DNA of 9,337 bases from Patulibacter sp. (GTDB lineage: Bacteria; Actinomycetota; Thermoleophilia; Solirubrobacterales; Solirubrobacteraceae). The notes under the pieces are model-generated. The model did no database searches and was not told the origin of the DNA. It saw only the letters and a program-made list of their open reading frames with translations. The stretch covers positions 1-9,337 of the forward strand of contig JALRCL010000798.1 in the NCBI GenBank assembly GCA_023268575.1, read 5' to 3'. Positions 1 through 6,536 of this stretch are shown here, in pieces (within the stretch, counting starts at the first letter, position 1; the number at the start of each line of letters is the position of its first letter). The translations under genes and the position numbers were made by a program.

Positions 1-120
1 GTTCTGGTTGCTGCTTCGGTTCCGTCGTGACAACTGCGCTAATTTCTACTTCAGATTCACTTCCGATGTATTTGCTAATTAAACTATGGTGCAAAGTTGC
101 TACATGTATTCCAAAAATCA
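1..120. other. AT-rich segment of apparent foreign or chimeric origin
   Basis: The first ~115-125 bases are much richer in A and T than the rest of the window, which is strongly GC-rich and uses G/C-ending codons. Amidohydrolase homology becomes recognisable only at about base 128 (residues NRWQIADWL). An in-frame stop (TAA, 80-82) lies just before the first ATG at 86, so the normal N-terminal part of the enzyme is not encoded here. On the minus strand bases 127 to 2 form 42 codons without a stop, with AT-leaning codons such as ATT, GGA, GTA and GAA. This would fit a fragment of a coding sequence from a low-GC genome, but I do not recognise the peptide. Either an assembly or library chimera or a real recombination junction could explain it; an artefact at the contig edge is the simpler reading. 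Confidence 0.5.
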
Positions 121-862
121 CTCCGCCAACCGCTGGCAGATCGCCGACTGGCTCGAGCTCGAGCCGCGCCTGCGCGCGTCGGTGATCATCCCGCACGAGG
201 ACGGCGATCTCGCGGCGCAGGAGATCCACCGCTACGGCGACGACCCGCGCTTCGTGCAGGTCCTGATGCTCATCCGCACCGCCGAGCCGATGGGCCGCCG
301 GAAGTACTGGAAGATCTACGAGGCCGCCGTCGAGCACGGCCTGCCGGTGGGCGTCCACTTCGGCGGCTGGGGGCGCGGGCCGATCACCGGCGTCGGGTTC
401 CCGTCGTACTACATCGAGGACACGGTCGGGATGGCCACGGCCTTCCAGGACCAGATCACGAGCCTCGTCTTCGAGGGCGTGTTCGACCGCTACCCCGAGC
501 TCCAGGTCGTGATGATCGAGGGCGGGTTCGCGTGGCTGCCGGGGCTGCTCTGGCGGATGGACCGCGCGTGGCGGCTGCACCGCCGCGACCTGCCCCACGT
601 GCGCCGCCCGCCGTCGGAGATCGTCCGTGAGCACCTCTGGCTCACGACCCAGCCGATGGACGAGCCGCCGACGCGCGCGGACTTCGACGAGCTGCTGCTC
701 CAGATGGGGATGAACGACCGCCTGATGTTCGCCACGGACTACCCGCACTGGGACTTCGACGCCCCGGACCTCGCGCTGCCCGCGCGGATGGATCCGACGC
801 TCCGCCAGGCGATCATGGCCGGCAACGCCCTGTCCTGCTACCGGTTCGACGCGGCGCGATGA
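86..862 (+). CDS. Amidohydrolase-2 family metal-dependent hydrolase/decarboxylase, 5'-truncated
   Basis: The protein resembles the amidohydrolase 2 (ACMSD / gamma-resorcylate decarboxylase-like) family of TIM-barrel metal enzymes that hydrolyse or decarboxylate small carboxylates and aromatic acids. Visible marks are the segment WQIADWLELEPRLRAS (17-32), PRFVQV (54-59), the strand-5 metal histidine in VGVHFGG (H91), the IEGG segment after FDRYPELQVV, and the strand-8 catalytic aspartate in ATDYPHWDFD (D218). Family members usually have about 340-400 residues with a metal-binding Asp/Glu-x-His motif near the N terminus. Here only 258 residues remain, roughly the first 100 are missing, and residues 1-14 come from the AT-rich segment. 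The ATG at 86 is therefore probably not a natural start. The stop overlaps the start of the Rieske gene by 4 bases (ATGA), so the two were translationally coupled. The product as shown would lack a complete metal site; the intact chromosomal gene is probably functional. The exact substrate is unknown. Confidence 0.8.
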   Translation: MVQSCYMYSKNHSANRWQIADWLELEPRLRASVIIPHEDGDLAAQEIHRYGDDPRFVQVLMLIRTAEPMGRRKYWKIYEAAVEHGLPVGVHFGGWGRGPITGVGFPSYYIEDTVGMATAFQDQITSLVFEGVFDRYPELQVVMIEGGFAWLPGLLWRMDRAWRLHRRDLPHVRRPPSEIVREHLWLTTQPMDEPPTRADFDELLLQMGMNDRLMFATDYPHWDFDAPDLALPARMDPTLRQAIMAGNALSCYRFDAAR

Positions 863-1344
863 CCCGGCACGTCGTGGGGACCGTCGACGAGGTGCCCGAG
901 GACGGGTGCAAGATCGTCGAGGTCGCGGGCCGCTCGATCGGCATCTACCGGATCGGCGACGAGTTCTTCGGCCTGCGCAACCGCTGCCCCCACCAGGGCG
1001 GCCCGCTCTGCGCCGGCCGCCGGTTCGGGGCGCTGCGGGCCTCGGCGCCCGGCGAGTACGAGTTCGACCGGGCGGGCGAGTTCGCGCGCTGCCCGTGGCA
1101 CGGGTGGGAGTTCGACATCCGCACCGGGCAGTCGTGGTTCGACCCGCAGCGGACCCGGGTGAAGGCCTACGCGGTCGAGGTCGAGTCGGCCGGCGAGGGG
1201 GAGGAGGCCGACGCGTCGACGGTCGCCCGCGCGGCGGCCGGGACCGGCGGACGCACGCCGGGGCCCTACGTCGCCGAGACGATCCCGGTCCTCGTCGACG
1301 AGGACCGGCTCGTGATCGACCTGGGGCGGACGTCGCGGCGATGA
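859..1344 (+). CDS. Rieske [2Fe-2S] domain protein
   Basis: This is a 161-residue Rieske-type iron-sulfur protein. The cluster ligands are C43-P-H45 (in NRCPHQGG) and C78-P-W-H81 (in CPWHGWEFD). Rieske ferredoxins and oxygenases normally have about 15-17 residues between the two pairs. Here there are 32, because of a loop containing SAPGEYEFD. There is no catalytic non-heme iron domain, so it is an electron-transfer or small Rieske protein rather than a complete ring-hydroxylating oxygenase. The C-terminal part has an acidic, Ala/Gly-rich linker (about 115-135) followed by GPYVAETIPV. The ATG overlaps the amidohydrolase stop by 4 bases, which means co-translation and suggests a shared pathway or a direct partnership. 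A 9-bp GC hairpin follows the stop. The fold is certain; the role is inferred from context. Confidence 0.88.
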   Translation: MTRHVVGTVDEVPEDGCKIVEVAGRSIGIYRIGDEFFGLRNRCPHQGGPLCAGRRFGALRASAPGEYEFDRAGEFARCPWHGWEFDIRTGQSWFDPQRTRVKAYAVEVESAGEGEEADASTVARAAAGTGGRTPGPYVAETIPVLVDEDRLVIDLGRTSRR

Positions 1345-1348
1345 GCCC

Positions 1349-1373
1349 CGGCCCGGCTCGCGGGGCCGGGCCG
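1349..1373. terminator. GC-rich hairpin between convergent genes
   Basis: The perfect arms CGGCCCGGC (1349-1357) and GCCGGGCCG (1365-1373) enclose a 7-base loop. The hairpin sits in the 38-base gap between the Rieske stop (1344) and the dehydrogenase stop on the other strand (1383). That is the expected place for a bidirectional terminator. No T-tract follows on either strand, so the call rests on symmetry and position only. Confidence 0.55.
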
Positions 1374-1382
1374 CCGCGCGGC

Positions 1383-2330
1383 CTACGCGACGCGGGTCGG
1401 CAGCGGCTCGCCGTCGAGGAGGGCGCGCAGCACGGCGATCCCCTCCTCGCGGTAGGCGACGTCGGCGGCGGCCGACGCCCACCCCGCGTGGGGGGTGAGG
1501 ACCATCCCCGGCTGGCGCCAGCGCGGGTCCTCGGACGAGGGCGGCTCCTGCTCCCAGACGTCGAACAGCGCGCCGGCCAGGCGGCCGGTCGCGAGGGCGT
1601 CGGACAGCGCGTCGAGGTCGACGAGCCCGGCGCGCGCGGTGTTCACCAGGACGGCCCGGTCCTTCATCGCGGCGATCGCCGCCGCGTCGAGGAGCGGTGC
1701 GTCGCCGGGCGTCGGCGGGGCGTGCAGCGACACCGCGTCGGCCCGGGCGAGGAGCTCGTCGAGCCCGACCATCGCGACGCCGTCGGGCACGAGCTCCGCG
1801 GGCAGCGCGGGGTCGACGGCGAGGACCTCGACGCCGAGCGCCACCGCCTTGCGGGCCAGGGACCGGCCGATCCGGCCCAGCCCGACGACCCCGAGGCACG
1901 AGTGGTCGAAGCGCCGGAGCATCCCGGTCGCGCCCCAGTGCCAGCCGCCCTCCCGCACGTCGTCGGCGAGCCCGGGGAGCCCGCGCCACAGCGCGAGCAC
2001 GCCGGCGAGCGCGTGGTCGGCGACCTCCTCGGTGCAGTACGTCGGGGTGTGGCAGACGGCGAGCCCGCGCGCGGCGAGGGCGGCGACCTCGAGGTGGTCG
2101 GTGCCGATGCTGCAGGTGAGCACGAGCTCGAGCCCCGGCAGCGCGGCCACGTCCCCGGCCCGGACGGGACGGGCGCCGGTGACCACCGCCACGACGGACG
2201 GGTCGGCCGGCCACGGGCCGCGGGCCGGATCGACCCGGACGCGTGCCCGGCCGGCGAGCGCCTCGGCGAAGGGCTCGGCGGGGAACGCGTCGTCGACGAA
2301 GAGGATCGTCGGCTCGTCGGTGTGGGACAT
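1383..2330 (-). CDS. D-2-hydroxyacid dehydrogenase, NAD-binding
   Basis: This is a member of the D-isomer-specific 2-hydroxyacid dehydrogenase family (glycerate/phosphoglycerate dehydrogenase-like), which interconverts 2-keto acids and D-2-hydroxy acids. Counting from the ATG at 2330 (315 residues), the dinucleotide motif GLGRIG is at 150-155. An acidic residue at the end of the next strand (AVDP, D172) favours NAD over NADP. The catalytic triad is R232 (NTARAGLVD), E261 (WEQEPP) and H280 (TPHAGW). Length is normal. A longer frame begins at an ATG at 2354 (adds MAVNSPSP), but that ATG lies inside the block GGCCATATTGCCAA that recurs at 7860-7873, where it belongs to no gene. I therefore prefer 2330, although no good ribosome binding site precedes it. 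The gene is divergent from the importer operon and shares its control region, so it probably acts on a 2-keto acid or 2-hydroxy acid product of the same pathway. The exact substrate is unknown. Confidence 0.85.
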   Translation of the reverse strand: MSHTDEPTILFVDDAFPAEPFAEALAGRARVRVDPARGPWPADPSVVAVVTGARPVRAGDVAALPGLELVLTCSIGTDHLEVAALAARGLAVCHTPTYCTEEVADHALAGVLALWRGLPGLADDVREGGWHWGATGMLRRFDHSCLGVVGLGRIGRSLARKAVALGVEVLAVDPALPAELVPDGVAMVGLDELLARADAVSLHAPPTPGDAPLLDAAAIAAMKDRAVLVNTARAGLVDLDALSDALATGRLAGALFDVWEQEPPSSEDPRWRQPGMVLTPHAGWASAAADVAYREEGIAVLRALLDGEPLPTRVA

Positions 2331-2348
2331 CGGGGAAGGACTATTCAC

Positions 2349-2373
2349 GGCCATATTGCCAATCAGGGTTGGC
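2349..2373. promoter_or_regulatory. Operator copy 1: block GGCCATATTGCCAA with GCCAA-N6-TTGGC inverted repeat
   Basis: The arms GCCAA (2358-2362) and TTGGC (2369-2373) are separated by six bases, giving an 11-bp centre-to-centre spacing that suits a dimeric helix-turn-helix regulator. The arms are preceded by GGCCATATT, so 2349-2362 is a 14-base block. The same 14 bases, the same gap and the second arm recur at 7860-7884 between the cupin and FAD oxidoreductase genes. The six spacer bases differ (TCAGGG here, CACGAG there), which is the pattern expected of a protein-binding site rather than of a recent duplication. The site overlaps the -35 element and spacer of the importer promoter and lies just upstream of the dehydrogenase start. 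The regulator family cannot be told from the site. Confidence 0.7.
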
Positions 2374-2385
2374 TATCTGTACAAC
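2357..2385 (+). promoter_or_regulatory. Sigma70-like promoter of the importer operon
   Basis: TTGCCA (2357-2362, five of six matches to TTGACA) is followed after 17 bases by TACAAC (2380-2385, four of six matches to TATAAT). The predicted transcription start is near 2392, leaving an untranslated leader of about 140 bases. The operator inverted repeat covers the -35 box and most of the spacer, so a bound repressor would block polymerase directly. The -35 has the same position relative to the operator as in the promoter at 7867-7895. Confidence 0.5.
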
Positions 2386-2391
2386 TTACCC

Positions 2392-2530
2392 ACGGCGAGG
2401 GCGTACACGCGGCAGATGCGCGTGCGGGGACCCGCGTCTAGAACTGGTGCTGTCGGTGCCCCGGTCCAGGCGGAGCACCACCAGCAGGGTTCGAACCGGG
2501 CCACTCCGACCAGTCACAGAGGACCACCAC
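2392..2530 (+). other. 5' leader of the importer operon
   Basis: No gene is visible in this stretch. Short symmetries exist: GCGG/CCGC (2424-2427 and 2432-2435, 4-base loop) and TGGTGCT/AGCACCA (2445-2451 and 2474-2480, 22-base loop). The palindrome GGTTCGAACC is at 2488-2497. I see no match to a riboswitch class I know. The Shine-Dalgarno sequence AGAGGA is at 2518-2523, seven bases before the ATG at 2531. Confidence 0.35.
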
Positions 2531-3670
2531 ATGCGCCAGATCGATCATCCCGACGCCTTCGGGTCGTCACTCTCGCGGCGACAGCTGCTGCGACGCGGCT
2601 CCGCCTTCGCGGCGCTCGCCGCGATGCCCGGCGTGCTCGCCGCGTGCGGCTCCGACAGCGACGAGGGCGGCTCGACGTCGACCGCCACGACCGCCGGCGC
2701 CGTCACCGGCACGATCACGATGGTCAACTACGAGGGCTGGATCGGGAAGAGCCAGGTCGCCGGCTTCAAGAAGAAGTACCCCGGCACCGACGTCAAGCAG
2801 GTCTACGGCATCACGCTCGACTCCCCGTCGACGATCACGCAGATCAAGCAGGACCAGGGCCAGTGGGACCTCGCGCTCATGGGCACCCTGCCGGGCGGTC
2901 AGCTGACCGAGGCGAAGGCCCTGGCGGAGTTCGACCCCGAGCGGGTCCCGAACCTGAAGCACATGCCGCAGCTCGCCAAGACGGCGTTCCCGTGGGGCAT
3001 CCCGATGGACTACGGGCGCGTCGCCTACGGCTACCGCTCGGACCTCGTGAAGGAGAAGCCCGAGTCCTGGGCCGACCTCTGGGAGCTCGCGCCGAAGTAC
3101 GACAAGAAGATCGTGATGCTCAACGGCGACACCGCCCTCTTCGGTGCCGCGCTGAAGCTCCACAACCTCGACGGCACCTCGACGGCCGACGGCGACCTGA
3201 AGCGCGCGCTCGCGTCGCTCAAGGAGATCAAGCCGCACGTCCGCGCGCTCCTGGAGACGGACTCGGCCAAGCCGCTCATCGACGGCAGCGCCGCCTTCGC
3301 GGTGACCTACGACTACGAGGTCGCCAACGCCCAGAAGGAGAACAAGGACATCGTCTGGGTCGAGCCGAAGGAGGGTACCCGCGCCTACATGGACGGCTGG
3401 GCGCCGATCGTCGGGACGAAGAACATGGACGCCGTCTACGCGTTCATGAACTACGCCCTCGAGCCCCGCGTCTACGCCGACTTCGTCAACACGACCGGCA
3501 CGGCGTACTTCATGGAGGCCGCCAACCCGTACATCGAGCCGCGGATCAAGAACAACACCGCCCTGGCCTACAACGAGGAGGCGGTCGCGGCGCTCGACAT
3601 CCCGAAGTGGGGCGATCCCGAGGGCGCCAAGCGCCGGGATCGCTACTGGCAGGAGTTCCTCGCCTCCTGA
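2531..3670 (+). CDS. PotD-type ABC transporter substrate-binding lipoprotein
   Basis: This is a 379-residue extracellular solute-binding protein of the spermidine/putrescine (PotD-like) group. The N terminus carries a twin-arginine signal (SRRQLLRR, 15-22), a hydrophobic alanine-rich stretch, and a lipobox VLAAC with the lipidated cysteine at C39. A Ser/Thr/Gly-rich tether runs to about residue 59. The mature protein starts with TGTITMVNYEGW, the usual first strand of this family, and later has WDLALMG, DYGRVAYGYRSD, ESWADLWE and ITLDSPSTI. The ATG at 2531 has the Shine-Dalgarno AGAGGA seven bases upstream and places the twin arginine close to the N terminus; an open frame reaching back to 2243 only crosses the leader. 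It is the first gene of the operon, with 9 bases before the permease gene. Homology indicates a cationic amine or related small ligand, but this group also binds other compounds, so the ligand is open. Confidence 0.9.
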   Translation: MRQIDHPDAFGSSLSRRQLLRRGSAFAALAAMPGVLAACGSDSDEGGSTSTATTAGAVTGTITMVNYEGWIGKSQVAGFKKKYPGTDVKQVYGITLDSPSTITQIKQDQGQWDLALMGTLPGGQLTEAKALAEFDPERVPNLKHMPQLAKTAFPWGIPMDYGRVAYGYRSDLVKEKPESWADLWELAPKYDKKIVMLNGDTALFGAALKLHNLDGTSTADGDLKRALASLKEIKPHVRALLETDSAKPLIDGSAAFAVTYDYEVANAQKENKDIVWVEPKEGTRAYMDGWAPIVGTKNMDAVYAFMNYALEPRVYADFVNTTGTAYFMEAANPYIEPRIKNNTALAYNEEAVAALDIPKWGDPEGAKRRDRYWQEFLAS

Positions 3671-3679
3671 GCCTTCGGC

Positions 3680-4573
3680 GTGGCGTCCCCGACCCGATCC
3701 CCGCGGCGCCCGGCGTGGCCGGCGCGGCTCCGTCCCTCCGGGCGGACCGTGCTGGTGGCCCCGGGCGCCGTCCTGCTGCTCCTCCTCGTCGCGGCGCCGC
3801 TGGCGCTGCTGACGCTCTACGCGTTCGGCACCCCGGACTACGTCAACGTCAGCGTGACGTTCGGCTGGTCGCTGGAGAGCTTCGGCCGCGTCTTCGACGG
3901 GCTGTACTTCGACGCGCTGACGCGCTCGCTGCTCATCGCGCTCGGCTCGACCGTCGGCTGCCTGCTGCTCGGCCTGCCGGTCGCCTACGCCATCAGCCGC
4001 ATGGAGGGCCGCACGCAGATCGTGCTGCTCATCGCGGTGATGGTGCCGTTCTGGACGAGCTTCGTCGTCCGGACGTACTCGATCGTGAACCTCATCGGCG
4101 ACAACGGGCCGCTGGCGGACCTCCTCAACGCGATCGGGCTCGTGCACGGTCCCATCCAGCTGCTCTACACGTCGCCGGGCGTGCTGATCGGGATGATCTA
4201 CACGTACCTGCCGCTCATGATCCTGCCGCTGTTCATCGCGTTCACGCGGGCGGATCGCAACCTCGGCGCGGCGGCCTCGGACCTCGGCGCCACGCCGGTC
4301 CGCTTCTTCTTCCGGGTCGCGCTCCCGCTCGCCCGGCCCGGCATCGTCGCCGGGTGCCTGCTCGTGGCGATCCCCGCCGCGGGCGAGTTCGTCGTCCCCG
4401 CGATCCTCGGCGGCGAGAAGACGCTGCTCCTGGGCAACGTCATCTCGAGCCAGTTCGTGGACGTCGGCGACTACCCGTTCGGCTCGGCCCTGGCGGTGAC
4501 GCTCATGGTGATCCTCACGGTCATCCTCGTCTCGGCCCGCTCGCGGGCCATGCGCGGGACGGGGGCGTTCTGA
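3680..4573 (+). CDS. ABC transporter permease, PotB/PotH-type
   Basis: This 297-residue inner-membrane permease belongs to the polyamine-type importer family (binding-protein-dependent transport inner membrane component). Hydrophobic helices lie at about 23-48, 78-105, 112-136, 165-188, 218-242 and 266-286. The cytoplasmic EAA loop that docks on the ATPase is AAASDLGATPVRFFFRV (197-213). PFWTSFVVRTY (123-133) is characteristic of PotB/PotH proteins. The start is a GTG nine bases after the stop of the binding-protein gene, with only a weak ribosome site, so translation is probably coupled. The stop overlaps the next ATG by one base (TGATG). Length is normal. Confidence 0.9.
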   Translation: MASPTRSPRRPAWPARLRPSGRTVLVAPGAVLLLLLVAAPLALLTLYAFGTPDYVNVSVTFGWSLESFGRVFDGLYFDALTRSLLIALGSTVGCLLLGLPVAYAISRMEGRTQIVLLIAVMVPFWTSFVVRTYSIVNLIGDNGPLADLLNAIGLVHGPIQLLYTSPGVLIGMIYTYLPLMILPLFIAFTRADRNLGAAASDLGATPVRFFFRVALPLARPGIVAGCLLVAIPAAGEFVVPAILGGEKTLLLGNVISSQFVDVGDYPFGSALAVTLMVILTVILVSARSRAMRGTGAF

Positions 4574-5397
4574 TGCGCCTCCGCGTCCCGCGCTTCAGCA
4601 CGGTCGTGCTGGGGATCGTGCTGCTGTTCCTCTACGCGCCGATCGTCCTGGTCGTCGTCAACTCGTTCAACGGCGACCGCACGCTCGTCGGCTGGGGCGG
4701 GTTCACGACGGAGTGGTACTCGGCGCTCTTCGACAACGAGCGCGTCTGGGACGACGCGTGGACGAGCATCAGGGTCGCGGTCGTCGCGACGGCGATCTCG
4801 CTCGTCGTGGCGCTCTCGACCGTGCTGTGGATGCGCGGCGCCTCGGTGCGCGGCCGGCGGTTCATGGACGGCGCGACCTACGTCCGGCTGATCCTGCCCG
4901 AGGTCGTGATGGCGTTCGCGCTGTTCATCCTCCTGCGGGCGCTCGACGTGCGGCTGGGCTTCTGGCCGGTCGTCGCCGGGCACGTCGTCGTCTACTCGGC
5001 CTACGCGACGCTCATCCTCCAGGCGCGGCTCGGCAGCCTCGACAAGACCCGCGAGGAGGCCGCCGCCGACCTCGGGGCCCCGCCGCTGCGGGTGTTCCGC
5101 CGGGTGACGCTCGTGCAGCTGCTGCCGGGCATCGCCGTGGCGGGGCTGCTCGTCTTCACGTTCTCGTTCGACAACGTCGTGATGTCGCGCTTCCTCGGCG
5201 GCACCCAGACCGAGACGCTGCCGGTGCTCATCGTGAGCCTCATCCGGCGCAGCGTCACGCCGGAGGTCAACGCCCTCGGCGTCCTGATCATGCTCGTGAT
5301 GCTCGCGCTCGTCGTGATCGCCGCGCTGATCACGTACCTCCGACCCGCCGGCGGCAGCCGGATGCTGATCGACCCGACCCGCAAGGACGACGAGTGA
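4573..5397 (+). CDS. ABC transporter permease, PotC/PotI-type
   Basis: This is the second permease, 274 residues, completing the membrane heterodimer. Helices lie at about 10-30, 65-87, 104-122, 131-150, 186-203 and 234-256. The EAA loop is EEAAADLGAPPLRVFRRV (161-178). YAPIVLVVVNSFN (21-33) is the standard first-helix signature of PotC-type proteins. The ATG sits in TGATG, overlapping the stop of the upstream permease by one base. The stop overlaps the ATPase GTG by four bases (GTGA). The long open frame reaching back to 1495 is a shadow in GC-rich DNA; the true start is set by the overlap and the N-terminal homology. Confidence 0.9.
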   Translation: MRLRVPRFSTVVLGIVLLFLYAPIVLVVVNSFNGDRTLVGWGGFTTEWYSALFDNERVWDDAWTSIRVAVVATAISLVVALSTVLWMRGASVRGRRFMDGATYVRLILPEVVMAFALFILLRALDVRLGFWPVVAGHVVVYSAYATLILQARLGSLDKTREEAAADLGAPPLRVFRRVTLVQLLPGIAVAGLLVFTFSFDNVVMSRFLGGTQTETLPVLIVSLIRRSVTPEVNALGVLIMLVMLALVVIAALITYLRPAGGSRMLIDPTRKDDE

Positions 5398-6536
5398 CCT
5401 CCGAGAGCACCACCCTCGACGCCCCGGCGGGGAGCACCGGGAGCGCGGCGACGCCGTCGCTGCGCCTCTCGAGCCTCTGCCGGGAGTACGGCGACTTCGT
5501 GGCCGTCGACGGCATCGACCTCGACATCGCCCAGGGCGAGTTCTTCTCGCTGCTCGGACCCAGCGGCTGCGGCAAGACGACGACGCTGCGGATGATCGCC
5601 GGCCTCGAGGAGCCCTCGTCGGGCTCGATCGAGCTCGAGGGCGCTCCGATCACGTCGGTGCCCGCGCACAAGCGCGAGGTGAACACCGTCTTCCAGAGCT
5701 ACGCCCTGTTCCCGCACCTCTCCGTCTTCGACAACGTCGCCTTCGGCCTGCGCGAGCGGCGCGTCGCGAAGCCGGAGATCCGCCAGCGCGTGCAGGAGAT
5801 GCTCGAGCTCGTCGACCTCGGGCACCGCGGCGACGCGAAGCCCGACCAGCTCAGCGGCGGGCAGCAGCAGCGGGTCGCCCTGGCCCGCGCGCTCGTGCTG
5901 CGCCCGCGGCTGCTCCTGCTCGACGAGCCGCTCGGCGCGCTGGACCTGAAGCTCCGCAAGCGGATGCAGCTCCTGCTGAAGGAGATCCAGCAGGAGGTCG
6001 GCATCACGTTCGTCTACGTGACGCACGACCAGGAGGAGGCGTTCTTCATGTCCGATCGGGTCGCCGTCATGCGCGGCGGCCGGATCGAGCAGGTCGCCCC
6101 GCCGTCGGAGATCTACGTCCGCCCGACGACCGCGTTCGTGGCGGACTTCGTCGGGATCTCGAACCAGATCACCGGCACGGTCTGCGCGGTGCGCCCCGAC
6201 GGCCGCTACGACGCCGAGCTCCACGGGCACGTCCACGAGGGGATCGCGGGGGTCGACGGCCTCGCGGTCGGCGACGCGGTCGCCACGATCGTCCGGCCCG
6301 AGGTCCTCGGCTTCGTCGACGACGACGCGCCGGGCGCGATCGAGGGCGAGATCGCCGACATCGCGTTCCTCGGTCCGCAGACGTTCCTCGAGGTCCGGGT
6401 GGCCGGTGGCGGTGCGATCACCGTCTCGCTGCCCAGCCGGCACCTCCGTGGCGGGCGCACCCGGCACGTCGGCGAGGCGTGCGCGCTCGGGTGGCCGCCC
6501 GAGCACGCGTGGCTCGTGCGCGCCGAGACCGCCTGA
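5394..6536 (+). CDS. ABC transporter ATP-binding protein, PotA-type with TOBE domain
   Basis: This 380-residue ATPase energises the importer. Walker A is GPSGCGKTT (55-63), the Q-loop glutamine is Q101, and the signature LSGGQ is at 153-157. Walker B LLLLD and E178 are at 173-178, the D-loop is GALD (181-184), and the switch histidine is H211 in THDQEE. The C-terminal ~135 residues form the TOBE-type regulatory region seen in PotA, MalK and FbpC. The GTG start overlaps the permease stop by four bases and has AAGGA at 5383-5387 as ribosome site. Its last codons (GAG ACC GCC TGA, 6525-6536) are identical to a variant of the 19-bp repeat that starts directly afterwards. It is the last gene of the transporter operon. 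Confidence 0.93.
   Translation: MTSESTTLDAPAGSTGSAATPSLRLSSLCREYGDFVAVDGIDLDIAQGEFFSLLGPSGCGKTTTLRMIAGLEEPSSGSIELEGAPITSVPAHKREVNTVFQSYALFPHLSVFDNVAFGLRERRVAKPEIRQRVQEMLELVDLGHRGDAKPDQLSGGQQQRVALARALVLRPRLLLLDEPLGALDLKLRKRMQLLLKEIQQEVGITFVYVTHDQEEAFFMSDRVAVMRGGRIEQVAPPSEIYVRPTTAFVADFVGISNQITGTVCAVRPDGRYDAELHGHVHEGIAGVDGLAVGDAVATIVRPEVLGFVDDDAPGAIEGEIADIAFLGPQTFLEVRVAGGGAITVSLPSRHLRGGRTRHVGEACALGWPPEHAWLVRAETA

Noticed and set aside
125..137. Third operator-like site (GCCAACCGCTGGC)
   Set aside because: The spacing differs, the CATATT block is absent, and it lies in conserved amidohydrolase coding sequence.
838..2214. 458-residue minus-strand frame and the long plus-strand frames starting at 906 and 1495
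   Set aside because: They overlay the Rieske, dehydrogenase and importer genes in other frames and give low-complexity Arg/Ala/Pro-rich peptides typical of shadows in GC-rich DNA.
2440..2511. Possible tRNA suggested by GGTTCGAACC and a downstream CCA
   Set aside because: The T-stem does not pair beyond the palindrome, and no acceptor, D or anticodon arms can be found in the upstream sequence.
2243..2530. N-terminal extension of the binding protein back to 2243
   Set aside because: It would run through the operator, promoter and leader; the signal peptide and ribosome site fix the start at 2531.
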